In this document: positions 11,227 to 21,946 of the stretch, piece by piece
How positions within the stretch are numbered: the stretch's first letter is position 1
Layout: each line of letters opens with the position of its first letter
Source: Eledone cirrhosa
Taxonomy: Eukaryota; Mollusca; Cephalopoda; Octopoda; Eledonidae
Direction: 5' to 3'
DNA length: 64,000 nt
Assembly (NCBI GenBank): GCA_964016885.1
Contig: OZ024740.1
Coordinates: forward strand, 293,371,217-293,435,216
Translations under genes and position numbers: made by a program
Notes under the pieces: generated by a model
Databases searched by the model: none
What the model was told of the DNA's origin: nothing
What the model saw: the letters and a program-made list of their open reading frames with translations, nothing else

Positions 11227-13274
11227 TCCACCAGCCTAATAACAAGGATCATAATAATAATCTATTCAACTGACATGCTATTTAACTGGTTCTATGGCTG
11301 AAAGTTGGCATCTAACTGACAACTGTAGGATTTTGGCACAAAAGCAAACACGCCAATACAGATGATTGCATAGCCGTACATCCTTTTAATAAAGCAACAA
11401 TTGCCGAAATATTTCAAACGGCTGTCTCTTTTAATATTAAAGCGAAGGCGAGCAACTATCCTGTTCAGTTACTTGGCAGTTCAATGCAATGAATTAAAAA
11501 ACATCTAACGGATGTCGTGTGAATGCACTTCAGATGCAACAAACCATTTATATTCGGGCTGTTTTATGAGCTTAGCAACAGTCAAAATATAAATGAAAAC
11601 AGCAATAAGAACAACAAAAATCTTTTCATCTTCGTTTCCTTAATTTCAGGTGAAAGAAGGGAGAGATTCAGATTTTCAGATTTCAATATTTTATAGATTT
11701 GTTTTTAATATTCTTTGATTTTTTTTCTTCTTTTTTTTTTCATCGTATTAGTGCATTGACAGGAAAATAAATTATTATGACATGCCCTACCAATGGAATA
11801 TTCTGGGGTGTCAGTGCAGAGACAGAACTCTTAATAAGGACTTGTTTTTTAAATAAATGAAAAATGGGTTTCGTACAGAATATAAAAGCAATCAAGCGTA
11901 ACACTACAGTGTTCTTCTGAAGATGGCTCGCTTTAGATTTGGTAACATTAGTTGTATCAAAGTTAACTGAAAACAAACTTAAGAAAAACAAAAATCAGAA
12001 AAGACGAACGTCCCGAAATATTGACCACCGCAGCCTACAATATTTGAAACTGAAGGATATATTTAAAATGTGGTCTTAGATATTGCTAAAAAGGTGGGAT
12101 TATAATGATTGTAACATTTTTGGTTAGAGATGTTCTCAAATATGACTCACCTGGGACTATACAACAGCGAAATAAATATGAAGTACAAATTACGATATGT
12201 ATGACGTTTAAGAAAGCAAAAGTGTGATTGTTAGAAATTGTAGGTAAATCTCTCTCATATAACACTCTACTGTCTTTAAAATGTGAGGATCTATTTGACA
12301 ATGTACTTCTCAATATAAAACGGTAGGCTAGTCAAGATTGGAATGCCTTTCATCACAAGAATCTTCAACCATGAGTGTTCTGGGGTTAAACAATAGCAAC
12401 AATAACCCTTTTTACGATCATATTTTTACTGGAAAATATTCCTATCGGGAATCTATGAGTTTATCCCCAGACAATAAGGTGACAGATAAGGGGACATCCA
12501 GTCTTACATATATATATATATATATTTTTTTTTTAAAGCATTATTGTATCAAATATTTTTTTTTTTTTTGCAGTAGCTGCGTTTCTTTTAAGGATACTTT
12601 GTAACTGCACCAGTCTATCAGTGTTTGATATTCTCTGAGCCTTGGAAGCATTTATAATAGCTACTTTTAACCTTATACTCGTATTAGTGTTCCTGGATTC
12701 TTAGAACATTCCGATTTAGATATATCCTTATATTATTCTTCTCTTCTTTACTTTTCCTGGTATTCTGGAAATTGAAGCACCCCAGTATTCTGAAAATTGA
12801 AGCACCCCAGACAAAAAGTGACAGTCGGTATGATAGGCTTGAGTACTGGGCATGACGAGAAAAATAAACTCGGCCTCTACTCTCTCCACCACCACAATGA
12901 GAGCTACATCATTTATGCGATGTGGATAGTGTTACATCAATATTGTCGAAATGATGTTGGCATCAATTTTAAAATCTACCCAAGGCTGGGTCTCCATGCT
13001 ATTCTGCTCATACAAAAATCGACCTCGTATTACATAACGACATTACGACACAATTATTTCAATCTCCACTGCTCCTGTTCTCTTTAATATCATACCAAAA
13101 TATATCAAAGTAGAAAGAATCCCATCAAATTTCAAAGATCCATGGACAAATTTCTTCATGAAATTCCAGGTAAACTCCCTACACCCGGATATGTCTCAGC
13201 CAACAGTACTGTACAGAAGTGTGCCATATATATGTATATATGTATAATTATTTTAGACAAATAACTTTTTTAAT

Positions 13275-13276
<2 letters not shown>
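11227..13276. other. no gene recognised
   Basis: AT-rich DNA without a supported gene. A 27-bp tandem duplication (CCCAGTATTCTG-AAATTGAAGCAC) lies at 12,757-12,808. Short (TA)n and T-runs occur at 12,508-12,570. Frames at 11,740-11,991, 12,338-12,604 and 12,797-13,087 show no recognisable domain. Confidence 0.5.

Positions 13277-13365
<89 letters not shown>
13277..13365. repeat. (TA)n(TG)n microsatellite
   Basis: Pure dinucleotide tracts, TA followed by TG. Confidence 0.95.
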
Positions 13366-13366
<1 letters not shown>

Positions 13367-14169
13367 CAATAATCAGTGTTGGCTGAGCCAAACAATCGAC
13401 CAACTGTCGTGTAATCAAACATAAGCACTCCACATCATAGGTATCATAAGGTATTATGTATATGGTACCAGACAGAATATCAATACTAAGAAAAAGAAGA
13501 GATGTGGTTTCACATATACAACTTCAGTTTGCCACATGATACCTGTTATGTACATTTCAAATGTCAATATGTAACAGTTATCCAAATCTCGGATTGCCAG
13601 CATCAGATTGCTGGCAACCAGAAATATTCAGAATCTAACGAATAAAGCCCAATAACAGCATAAAGTGTTTTTAATGTTTTTCATTTCCACCAACACTTTC
13701 ATTTCGCCCTCTCATCCTCACCATCTCAACCTTTCGATATTTATCGTAGGATACAGTTAACTATAATACGAATAATTTCCTACGGATTTATAGCCGGATT
13801 AGTTGAAAACACGAAGAAAACCTAATAGCAACATTTGTAAATAAACATTTCAACTCACTCAACGCCCCAGTGTTTATTAACTGGCATTCGATACGGGTCC
13901 CGGCCCTGCTCTTTGGAGCCGCCGTCAGTTTTCTCGAAAGATGCTCCAACACAATCTCTTGCATCGGCATCCTCCTTCCACCCAGATTTTGTTTTAAGGT
14001 TGTATATGTGAAAGTGAATAGGCGAATGGTGCAATACTCCGCCGCAATAATCGCGAATGGCCTTTTTGCTAGACATGCAGACTTCTGGTGTCATTTGGGC
14101 CTAGGACAACCTCCCTATTTACCGCCATCGGCACAGAGTTGGCTACCCGCAGGTGTGAGCCTCGCGAGC
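13366..14169. other. no confident gene
   Basis: The 3' part is less AT-rich and holds a 79-codon minus frame (13,855-14,094, with AIRDYCGGVLHHSPIHFHIY). It adjoins the dispersed repeat at 14,170-14,234, so it may be part of the same decayed element. I do not recognise it. Confidence 0.4.
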
Positions 14170-14234
14170 TGGAATGATTCTTCCAGCGCGTCTCCCTCAA
14201 CATCCTCCGGGAAAATGCCTTCTCTATTCTGAAC
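14170..14234 (-). repeat. dispersed repeat shared with 8,205-8,279
   Basis: Reverse complement of the 8.2-kb segment with about a dozen differences; it continues into GCGGGTAGCCAACTCTG. It shows the repeat is dispersed and present in both orientations. Confidence 0.5.
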
Positions 14235-15078
14235 ATCGCTTACAAACGAAAGCTAACAGAAATACCCATAAAGACAATCTGAGTTAGGCGGTGGGGCGCC
14301 GAAAGGCCTTCTCGGCAGCAATACCGATGTGTAATGGTTGAGACCCATACAGAAAATCGGTTGCGAAGAAATGCTACCACGAATACAACACCTAAAACTC
14401 AAGGGCTGACGTTGGTGGGCGAGATTATGTTGGAACAACCTTCGGGAAGGTCTTGTGATTGAAAAGGAGTGATAATCAGGAAATCCTTCTATTTTCAATT
14501 TGCTAGAAATAGCAACCAATTGCGGAAAGGCGGCTGTGCGTGTGTGTCTGTGGGCGTATGCGCGCGCGCACAATCACACACATTTAGCAATTAAAAAGCA
14601 TTATGATTTTGTGATTATTCACACAGAAACACACACACACATGAGTAATTCCATATCAAAGTAAGCGATAGTTTGATCCGACACCCACCCCTTCAAAAAT
14701 CAATGAAAATTGGCTCGGTATTAGGGATTTCTAATATGGCAAACCTGGCCAAATATTAGGTCAAATGACCATGAAAATTGATATCTAACCTAATTTTCAG
14801 ATGAAGAATAACGAAAACCTCTAACATTGTGCTACAAACATTGCATCATGTCCTATTTCAGGGATAAATATAGACCTTCAAATTTCAGGTTTACCAAACC
14901 TTGTCACGTGAATTAAGCTTTTACTCAAAGTGTCCTACATGCATTGTAAATGTTCTTACATATGACGGAAGATACTTAGAAGAGATCATTTCATACAAAA
15001 CATTAACTTGGGTTCTCACTTCCTTCAAATGTTTTGGTACATAAACATTTTGAATGTTTTCACCTGAAACCTCTATAC
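14235..15078. other. no gene recognised
   Basis: Mixed sequence with CA/TG-rich parts at 14,535-14,645. No conserved frame was found. Confidence 0.5.
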
Positions 15079-15091
15079 TACTTACAGAAAT

Positions 15092-15194
15092 CCCGCCGAG
15101 GTTGACTTTGCCTTTCATCCTTACGGGGTCGATAAAATAAAGTACCAGTAATGCACTGGGTAATTGCTGGCCTTGTGCCTAAAGTAGAAACAAT
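15092..15194 (+). mobile_element. 5'-truncated SINE with 13-bp target-site duplication
   Basis: The copy starts inside the B box (CCCGCCGAGG) and runs through the body to GTAGAAACAAT. TACTTACAGAAAT at 15,079-15,091 is repeated at 15,195-15,207, so it inserted already truncated. Confidence 0.85.
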
Positions 15195-15371
15195 TACTTA
15201 CAGAAATGTAATCTTATCAGCTCAATGAAACTTGAGTTAGATTTAAAAGAGATTTTAGATGATATTGTATTATTATTGGAGTTTAGCTTTAATTTGCTAA
15301 TAGTTGCATTTATGATCAGAAGTGCTGATAATTATAGTTAAATTATTGCATCATATCCAAATTACATGATG

Positions 15372-15815
15372 ATTTAAGAACGTTCAACAGGATACAACTA
15401 GCTATTATAAAAGCGATAGATTGTGGGAAACGAAAAGTTGAACAAGTAGAAGAGGTAATAACTAAAAAGGTTGCTACATAACTGAAGCCAGATCCAGAAC
15501 ATCTTCAACCATGAAAGTATAGAGAAGATAAAGTAAACAGTGAGTTGAAAACAAAAGCTAGTGATATTGATCACTTAGTTTGTGAAATGAAGGAAAAACT
15601 CATGACTTCAACATGCCATCAAAAGCTTCAGTATTGTCATTAATCCCCAAATGATGGTCAGTAACAATGTATGTAGCCAAGAAATTTGGGGTATCCAGGC
15701 GTGTCATGCAAAAGACAATGATTTCGAGAGAACAAAGAGGAATATTGACTACGCCAGACCTTATTGTTGGAAAGTGATTGAGTAGTGAAATTAAAATCCT
15801 TAATTAATTTCAACA
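15372..15815 (+). pseudogene. relic of the same uncharacterised family as 1,738-2,085, N-terminal part
   Basis: Across frames the segment reads IKAIDCGKRKVEQVEEVITKKVAT, then a region with KASDIDHLVCEMKEKL, then REQRGILTTPDLIVGK and LSSEIKIL. Full members of the family have an IDxAKxKVExVEEIVxxxVxx helix followed by RGILAxPxxxxGK.LxxE. Several stops (after KKVAT, after DPEHLQP, after GK) make it a pseudogene. It does not overlap in protein position with the 1.7-kb relic, so the two may be fragments of separate copies. Confidence 0.35.
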
Positions 15816-16351
15816 ATGTCAGTATTCCGTGTGTCATAATTCTCGATTATCATTGGTTCATAGGTTTCAAACGACTCCGCCCACCTCAACGACGCCAAAC
15901 TTAAATTAATGTGCATAATGCCAATGAGCGAGTGAGAGGGGAGAGAGAGGCAAAGTGAAAGCTGTGTTTGGATACACTATGTATATGTGTCAGTGTAGAG
16001 ACGTGTGTGTGTGATGTGTGTGGAAATAAGAGGGGAAGGAAAGCAATAACTATTAACATGTGTGCGTGTGTATGTACATGCGCGTATGTTTATGTGTGCG
16101 TGCGTGCAGCGTTCCACAGAAAGTAAAAATTATCAATATGTGTGAGTGTGTGCGTGTGTGTAAGTGCACGGGTGCGTGTGTAAGTTTGCGTGCGTATGCG
16201 CGTTTCCATGCGTGTATATGTGTGTGCGTGCGGCATCCCACAATCGCCACGCAGTTTATCTGTCTGTGTGCCTGTCTGTCAGTCTAACATACACAGAGTT
16301 GTGAAGTGAGTAAATAGGGACCCTTTTTTACATTGACGGACATCTTTTATA
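15816..16351. other. TG/GA-rich sequence, no gene
   Basis: GA-rich at 15,935-15,965 and TG/CG-rich at 15,980-16,290. Open frames here are low-complexity. Confidence 0.6.
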
Positions 16352-16359
16352 TTAATTAT

Positions 16360-16681
16360 CTATATCTATATCTACATAACAGATTGGAACTTCCATCATC
16401 CTTTTGAGAAACGTGGAACAACCACGTCTATGCAATGATACACGTTTTACAGTCAGGCAGAAGATGAACCATCTCCTAGAGTTGTTCATATACTATGCAC
16501 AAACGGTACAACGAAGAATCTGGTATATCTGGAAGATTTTTTTTACTGTTTTTTGTATCACACAGGCACCACGGACTCGCGTCATACTGTAACCAGACAA
16601 ACATCCAATACAGTCATTTTCTCTTTTACCTGTCTTCTCTTATCCTCTGTTTACCCGGGCGAAGCTGGGTACGTCAGCTAG
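16360..16681 (+). mobile_element. Helitron-like element, 3' end
   Basis: The element ends in a short GC-rich hairpin (ACCCGGGCGAAGCTGGGT, 16,653-16,670), then ACGTCAG and CTAG followed by T. This is the usual layout of a Helitron 3' terminus (hairpin, then CTRR, host T). The preceding part (ATACAGTCATTTTCTCTTTTAC-type) recurs inverted at 41,151-41,245. The 5' end is not identified, and no Rep/helicase coding is present, so it is non-autonomous. Confidence 0.5.
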
Positions 16682-16684
16682 TAT

Positions 16685-16945
16685 ATATTAATAAAAGGAA
16701 TTCCAACTTTGTCTGATTTACTCGTTTTATTTACAATCCTTTAAAATTATAATGATATTATAATGAAATAGTATGGTAGAATATTAAATGTTAATTGAAC
16801 AAGTACTTTCATTGCGAAATCATGAAAGTACTTGTTCAATTAACATTTAATATTCTACCATACTATTTCATTATATCATTATAATTTTAAAGGATTGTAA
16901 ATAAAACGAGTAAATCAGACAAATTTGGAATTCTTTTTATTAATA
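16685..16945. repeat. fold-back element with about 130-bp near-perfect arms
   Basis: The left arm (16,685-16,815, TTAATAAAAGGAATTCCAAC onward) is repeated inverted at 16,822-16,945 with only a few changes. The central spacer is a few bases next to ATGAAAGTAC/GTACTTTCAT. The left arm starts directly after the Helitron-like CTAG end. A long hairpin could form. Confidence 0.9.
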
Positions 16946-16982
16946 TAATCTTCTATACACAATCATACACACCCGTTTATAT

Positions 16983-17147
16983 TTATTTATATATATATAT
17001 ATATATATGTGCGTGTGTGTGTGTGTGTATGTGTGTGTGTGTATTTATGTATGTATGTATGTATGTATGTATGTATGTACATGTATGTATACGTATGTAT
17101 GTATATGTATATATATATGTATGAATATATATGTATGTATATGTCTA

Positions 17148-17222
<75 letters not shown>
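16983..17222. repeat. compound (TA)n / (TG)n / (TATG)n microsatellite
   Basis: Low-complexity tract in three blocks. It immediately precedes another inverted repeat. Confidence 0.95.
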
Positions 17223-17223
<1 letters not shown>

Positions 17224-17306
17224 ATAAAGTGTTGGCTGAGCTCTTGTCGTTTCAACAGCTACTTCTAGGTCTGGAACTAGCTGTTGAAACGGCAAGAGCT
17301 ATACTC
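17223..17306. repeat. inverted repeat of the AAACGGCAAGAGCT family
   Basis: GAGCTCTTGTCGTTTCAACAGC (17,238-17,259) and TAGCTGTTGAAACGGCAAGAGCT form imperfect arms about 25 bp long around a 20-base centre. A larger relative is at 19,742-19,861. Both are followed by CTACCCTAA...GAGTACT, so they belong to one repeat family. Confidence 0.75.
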
Positions 17307-17850
17307 TCCTACCCTAAATATGGAGTACTCTGTTGGATAAGGGTCTAACTAGTTTTAAACTGGTTCTATATTGATACATATTTGTATATAGATTTACTTA
17401 AATAATCTTAGGTTAACACAACAATAATTTACCTTGTTTTAAACTATACATTAAGTAGACAATTCAAACATAAAACTCCACTGTAAATTAGATATAACTC
17501 GAAATTTTGAGGCTGAAATGATGCATGAAACAAGAATAGGTTAATCATATATTAAAGTAGGATTTATTCATTTTCATTTCGTATTACATACAATCACCAT
17601 CTATATAATATATAATGAAACTTAAAAGAACACAACACAAATTTTGGCATGGGTTGAAGGAAAACTAAATATGTTATATTCAGTATGCAGTTGACCCTCA
17701 TTAAACTAAGGCATCAAGAGAAATTTTCAAAATCGAACGATCAGTACTCAAGATTTCAAATTTGTTGTTTTATTACTTATTTCAAAATATCGCTCAAAGG
17801 GGGTTATTCCTATATCTGTTAAGCCCTCACACATTTAAATTGTAGTTAGA
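17307..17850. other. no gene recognised
   Basis: AT-rich unique-looking DNA. Confidence 0.5.
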
Positions 17851-18300
17851 GTGAGTACCTTCTTCTTCTTCTTCGCTCACATATTCCTGAGAGGGCCGTG
17901 GAGGCAGTCCTCAAACACTCCTGCCAGTGGGTTCTGTCAGAAGCAACCGTTTCCAGTTGATCCGGCTGGACCCCTAAGCGAGACCAGACAAGCTCATGGA
18001 TGTTATCCAACCATCTTGCTTAGGGTCTACTCCTGGGTCCCCTGCCGTTTGGTTTTACCCATAAAATCTGTCCAGCGATTATTTCATGAGACATTCTAAC
18101 AACCTGTCTATAGTATTGGAGCTTCTTCTTCGACCACTTATTCCTGAGCGGGTCGTGGGGAAAGAGTCCTCAAACACTCCTTTCGGTGGGTCCTGTCTGA
18201 AGCAACCATCTCCAACTGATCCTGCTGGATCTCCTGCCGGTTGGCTTTGCTCGTAAAATCTGACCGGTGATTCATACCTGAGACATTCTAACCACATACC
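17851..18300 (-). pseudogene. two tandem LINE C-terminal fragments
   Basis: Two similar blocks (about 17,863-18,115 and 18,121-18,300) read on the minus strand as LINE ORF2 ends of the type LDNIHELVWSRLG...QLETVASDRTHW-ECL. The second copy lacks the middle piece. The same terminus occurs at 43,980-44,760 (minus) and 58,441-58,645 (plus). Frames are interrupted. Confidence 0.6.
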
Positions 18301-18315
18301 CACATATAGTGGGTA

Positions 18316-18384
<69 letters not shown>

Positions 18385-18386
<2 letters not shown>

Positions 18387-18790
18387 TGTATGTATAGTAT
18401 ATCTGGCGATATACTGTATGTTTAATTAATACATTCATGTATACATCGCTATTTCAGAGCACCAATCCTAATTTTCAATTTTTACTGGACCGGCAATCGC
18501 TCTGTATAATCAGTTCCTGATGATTATTGGAATTCTATAAGAATCCAGCCTCTATAATTTTCAACAAAGGTCGGCGAGTGTTAAGCTCTGATGAACACCA
18601 ACAATGTGAAACAGATCTGTCAACTTATCTCCCTTTCCTTGTTGAAAAAAGAAGTAAGTGACATAGTCACTACTTTAAAATAATAACGCAAGGTCTTCAA
18701 AATGTTTTCAATTAAACATACAGTATATCGCCAGATATACTATACATACATTCATGTATACATCGCTATTTCAGAGCACCAATCCTAATT
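18385..18790. mobile_element. small element with mixed direct/inverted ends and a hammerhead motif
   Basis: AGTATATCTGGCGATATACTG (about 18,396-18,416) recurs inverted at about 18,722-18,742. CATGTATACATCGCTATTTC plus AGAGCACCAATCCTAATT recurs in direct orientation at 18,434-18,471 and 18,753-18,790. Between them lies the hammerhead motif at 18,581-18,627. No coding sequence is seen. The layout fits a non-autonomous PLE-type unit, which is inferred only. Confidence 0.5.
18581..18627 (+). ncRNA. hammerhead ribozyme-like motif
   Basis: Read 5'-3': stem I strand TTAAGCT; core CTGATGA; stem II ACA-CCAACAA-TGT; core GAAA; short stem III CAGATCTG; cleavage-site UC; returning stem I strand AACTTA. 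Stem I pairs T-A, mismatch C/A, G-C, A-T, A-T, T-A. All invariant core bases of a type I hammerhead are present. Stem III is only 2-3 bp, as described for PLE hammerheads, which are thought to work as dimers. Confidence 0.6.
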
Positions 18791-18810
18791 ATATATATAT
18801 ATATTTGAAA

Positions 18811-19116
18811 GTGCATGGCTTAGTGGTTAGAGCATTGCAATCGGGAGGTTGTGTGTTCGATTCTTGGACCGGATGATGCGTTGTGTCCTTGAGCAAGACA
18901 TTTTATTTCGCGTTGCTCCAGTTCACTCTGCTGTAGAAATTATTTGCCACATGACTGGTACCAAGCTGTATCGGCCACTAACTTTTTCTTGGTGGCGTGG
19001 AGAGGGGAGACTGGTATGCATGGGCAACTGCTGGTCTTCCACAAACCCCCATACTTCGGGGGGGGGGGGACTTTCTAGATGTAAATTCCGTGGTTATTTT
19101 TGACCGAATGGGTCTT
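18811..19116 (+). mobile_element. tRNA-derived SINE, second type
   Basis: The head is clearly tRNA-like: A box in TGGCTTAGTGGTTAGAGCA, B box GGTTGTGTGTTCGATTC. Next comes GAGCAAGACATTTTATTTCG, and the body ends GGTCTTCCACAAACCCC...CTTTCTAG. A G-run lies at 19,060-19,069. It is not an intact tRNA gene: the acceptor stem and 3' half do not fold as a tRNA. Confidence 0.75.
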
Positions 19117-19633
19117 TATATTATATATATACATATATATATATATATATGCGCAGAAAGTTCAGTAAATCCGAAGAAAACTGGTGAGAGAACCAAAGTC
19201 AGCATTCGATGCAGAGTAGAGATGTTACATAGGAGATTTATTGCTTAATCCTAGTTACAAATGTTTCTCAGGCAGCTGGCTCGTGATCTGGGATGGCGCA
19301 CCCAGACCAGACAAGACTCCAAGACTGCCGGATGCTCAGGGCAGTGCTAACACAACAAAAACCACATCAAATCAGTGGACGAATCAGCAAAATCACAAAC
19401 AGGCATATAAAATGACCAAACACGGGCCTAGAATTCAACGGACAGACCTATCTCGAGCATCATACACACACACACACACATGTATATATATATATATATA
19501 TATAGTGTAGTGAAAAATTAGAAGGTTATATCTCATGCATGGTTGTGACTTATTGAAAATCCTCTTTACGTGAAACGTGTGTTCTCAAGTATGGTTTTGG
19601 CAATTGTTGTGGCATAATTACACACACATACAG

Positions 19634-19666
<33 letters not shown>

Positions 19667-19741
19667 TATATATATATATGGCGCATGTTCTCGGACGTGA
19701 CACCCTTAAATTAAATTTGGATATTTATATATATATATATA
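19117..19741. other. no gene; microsatellites
   Basis: (TA)n and (CA)n tracts at 19,120-19,150, 19,462-19,505, 19,620-19,680 and 19,720-19,742 separate unique-looking pieces. The stretch 19,150-19,460 has an open frame with no recognisable domain. Confidence 0.5.
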
Positions 19742-19861
19742 TAGGAACAAGTATGACCCCGACGGCAGAGCTCAAGCCGTTTCAACGGCTATTTCTGGAC
19801 TGAGTCCAGAAATAGCCGTCGAAAGGGCTTGAGCTCTCCCGTCGGGGTCATACTTGTTCCT
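19742..19861. repeat. 120-bp near-perfect palindrome
   Basis: Arms of about 59-60 bp meet at 19,800/19,801 with no spacer (...TTTCTGGACT|GAGTCCAGAAA...) and end in AGGAACAAG / CTTGTTCCT. Only a few mismatches separate the arms. It relates to the inverted repeat at 17,223-17,306. No hammerhead core (CTGANGA) was found in it. Confidence 0.92.
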
Positions 19862-20067
19862 ATTACCCACTCTACTACCCTAAGTTTTGAGTACTTTGGT
19901 GCGTTATGGTGAATCTGGTTCCTTACCACAATTCCTTCGTAATATATATATATATATATTAAAAAGGATCGATCGACTTTCGTCAAATCGGACCGAGGAA
20001 ACAATGTTTTCGTCGGTCTTTCCAGTTGTTAATACTATCTATCGGTCGCAACTCCAGGTAGAAGAAG

Positions 20068-20181
20068 CAACGTGAAATAAAGTGTCTTGCTCAAGGACAT
20101 AACGCATCGCCCGGTCCAGGAATCGAACTCACAATCTCAAGATTGTGAATCCAATTCCCTAACCACTCAGCCACACGCCTT
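20068..20181 (-). mobile_element. tRNA-derived SINE head, second type
   Basis: Minus-oriented copy: CTTGCTCAAGGACATAACGC, B-box complement GGAATCGAACTC, and A-box complement TAACCACTCAGCCACACGCC. It is truncated to the tRNA-like head. Confidence 0.75.
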
Positions 20182-20689
20182 CATATCATAAAACATGTCT
20201 ATAGAATCACAAGATAAAATATATACTATTTCCTCTCCCAATTAGCATAATTAACTATATAAAAAATCGAATAGACCAGGCTATACGAATGAGGCTTCTG
20301 TGAAGGAATCTCCAACATATAACCAAAACTAGCGCTTCGCGTCGGCTGTAGTGGAATATTTATCGAATATTTCGACAGCGTAATCGCCTAGATACAGTCA
20401 ACTAAGCAGAATTAGGTTTAAAATAAATAGGAGAAAATAGAATACATTTAAATACCTCTACCATGGTTTCGTCCGTGTTTTGAGTTTTCCAATAATTATG
20501 TAATAATTATATAAACTCGAGCGCCGGATTCTTCAGGAAGCTCGCTCATATCTAGACATTAAATTTTCCAAAACGATCGCGCCAAGAATTCATTTCAAAA
20601 TGGCTAAAAATTGTGACGTAGTCGCGGTCAAGTTGGAAGGGGTGTGGTAGTTGCTTACGACTGGTGGCATTTTTGCTAGAAAGCAATAT
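20182..20689. other. no gene recognised
   Basis: Unique-looking AT-rich sequence with no conserved frame. Confidence 0.5.
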
Positions 20690-20761
20690 ATATATAAAAT
20701 TTTCGCTCGACATGGTTGAATACAATAAATGTAATCTGAGTTTTCGAATATTAATAATTAT

Positions 20762-20939
20762 TTCTTCTTTTGGAACAAGGCCAGCAATTATCCCAGTGCA
20801 TTACTGGTACTTTATTTCATCGACCCCGTAAGGATGAAAGGCAAAGTTAACCTCGGCGGGATTTGAACTCAGACCAGAAAGGGCCGTAACTCTTTGCTGC
20901 AAAGCATGGCGTCCGACACTCTACCGATACTGCCAATCC
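20762..20939 (-). mobile_element. common SINE inserted into a fold-back element
   Basis: A nearly complete SINE (TCTTTTGGAACAAGGCC... to ...CTGCCAATCCA). The flanks (TTCGAATATTAATAATTA on the left, CATTCGAGTCG on the right) join up to match the uninterrupted arm at 21,458-21,502. The SINE therefore landed in a copy of that repeat. Confidence 0.8.
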
Positions 20940-20942
20940 ACA

Positions 20943-21457
20943 TTCGAGTCGTAACAGCCGTACTAAGAATGAGAAATGAAATTTCGTTTCATTTTTTCCA
21001 TTTATCATTTTCGGTGCGCCCGGCCGATTCACTCACTCGATATGCAAATTCGGCTGCTCAGCCGTTAATATACATAAGGAAAGTATATACTTTCAGACGT
21101 TCAATCATCTGGCAGGAAGGTATACGGTGCTGACGATAGCTAATAAGCTTAAAACTAGTACATCGTTCCTTTGTCAGTGTTGAACAAAAAGGCAACGATG
21201 GTTGCTAAACACTGTACAGCTTAATTCGGGATGTTTGTTTACAAACAAACCGAACATTATAATAAATGTTCGGTAAATCTATACGTACATATATATATAT
21301 GTGTGCATGTATGTATATATATACATACTACTGTACGTCTGTATACATATAAGTATGTACGTATACATACTTATATTTAAGTAACAGCCGTACTAAGAGT
21401 GAGAAATGAAATTTCGTTTCATTTTTTCCATATATATATATGTGCGTGTGTGTGTGT
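20943..21457. other. no gene; duplicated 45-bp segment
   Basis: GTAACAGCCGTACTAAGA-tGAGAAATGAAATTTCG occurs at 20,950-21,000 and again at 21,382-21,430, each ending in a T-rich run. A small inverted pair (GTTTGTTTACAAACAAAC with CGAACATT/AATGTTCG) lies at 21,230-21,272. Confidence 0.6.
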
Positions 21458-21577
21458 GATCTGAGTTTTTCGAATATTAATAATTACATTCGATTCGTTT
21501 GCAATTATGCAAACAAGCCTTACATGATTGCAAACGAATCGAATGTTATTATTAATATTCGAAAAACTCGGATTACA
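21458..21577. repeat. small fold-back (MITE-like) element
   Basis: Arms of about 45 bp (ATCTGAGTTTTTCGAATATT... and ...AATATTCGAAAAACTCGGAT) around a 27-base centre. A second, SINE-interrupted copy lies at 20,690-20,757 plus 20,942 onward. No transposase is present. Confidence 0.8.
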
Positions 21578-21605
21578 TTTATTGTATTCAGCCATGAAGA
21601 GCGAA

Positions 21606-21661
<56 letters not shown>

Positions 21662-21901
21662 GAAACGCTATATATATATTTCGTTTCTGAATTTGTTTAG
21701 CAAGATTCTTTATCTGAAATCGTGTGTTGAAACCGATATTGTTATACTTTGGGAGGGTCATGTTGCCAATAAGAAACACACGCACCAGTTGCTTTCACTT
21801 CAATATATTATATATTTATAAATTTATAAATTTACAAATTTACAAACTTATAAATTTCTGGTTGGTTGGTTGGTTCCACAACCAGATAGTTGTTTATATA
21901 T

Positions 21902-21946
21902 AGTCATAGTCCTTTCGTCACACACTCTGTGACCTCTTCAGTGACT
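21902..21946 (-). ncRNA. hammerhead ribozyme-like motif, left arm
   Basis: Reverse complement of the motif at 23,141-23,185: stem I AGTCA, core CTGAAGA, stem II GTCAC-AGAGTGT-GTGAC, core GAAA, four-base stem III region GGAC, cleavage-site TA, stem I TGACT. It is identical in the two arms. Confidence 0.6.

Noticed and set aside
11905..11960. CTGAAGA near 11,918
   Set aside because: No GAAA follows and no stems form.
13855..14094. 79-codon minus frame
   Set aside because: Composition looks coding-like, but there is no family match, start context or splice support.
18811..18872. tRNA gene
   Set aside because: A and B boxes are present, but the acceptor stem and 3' half do not form a tRNA. It is a SINE head. 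The same applies to the heads at 20.1, 41.8, 46.9 and 48.7 kb.
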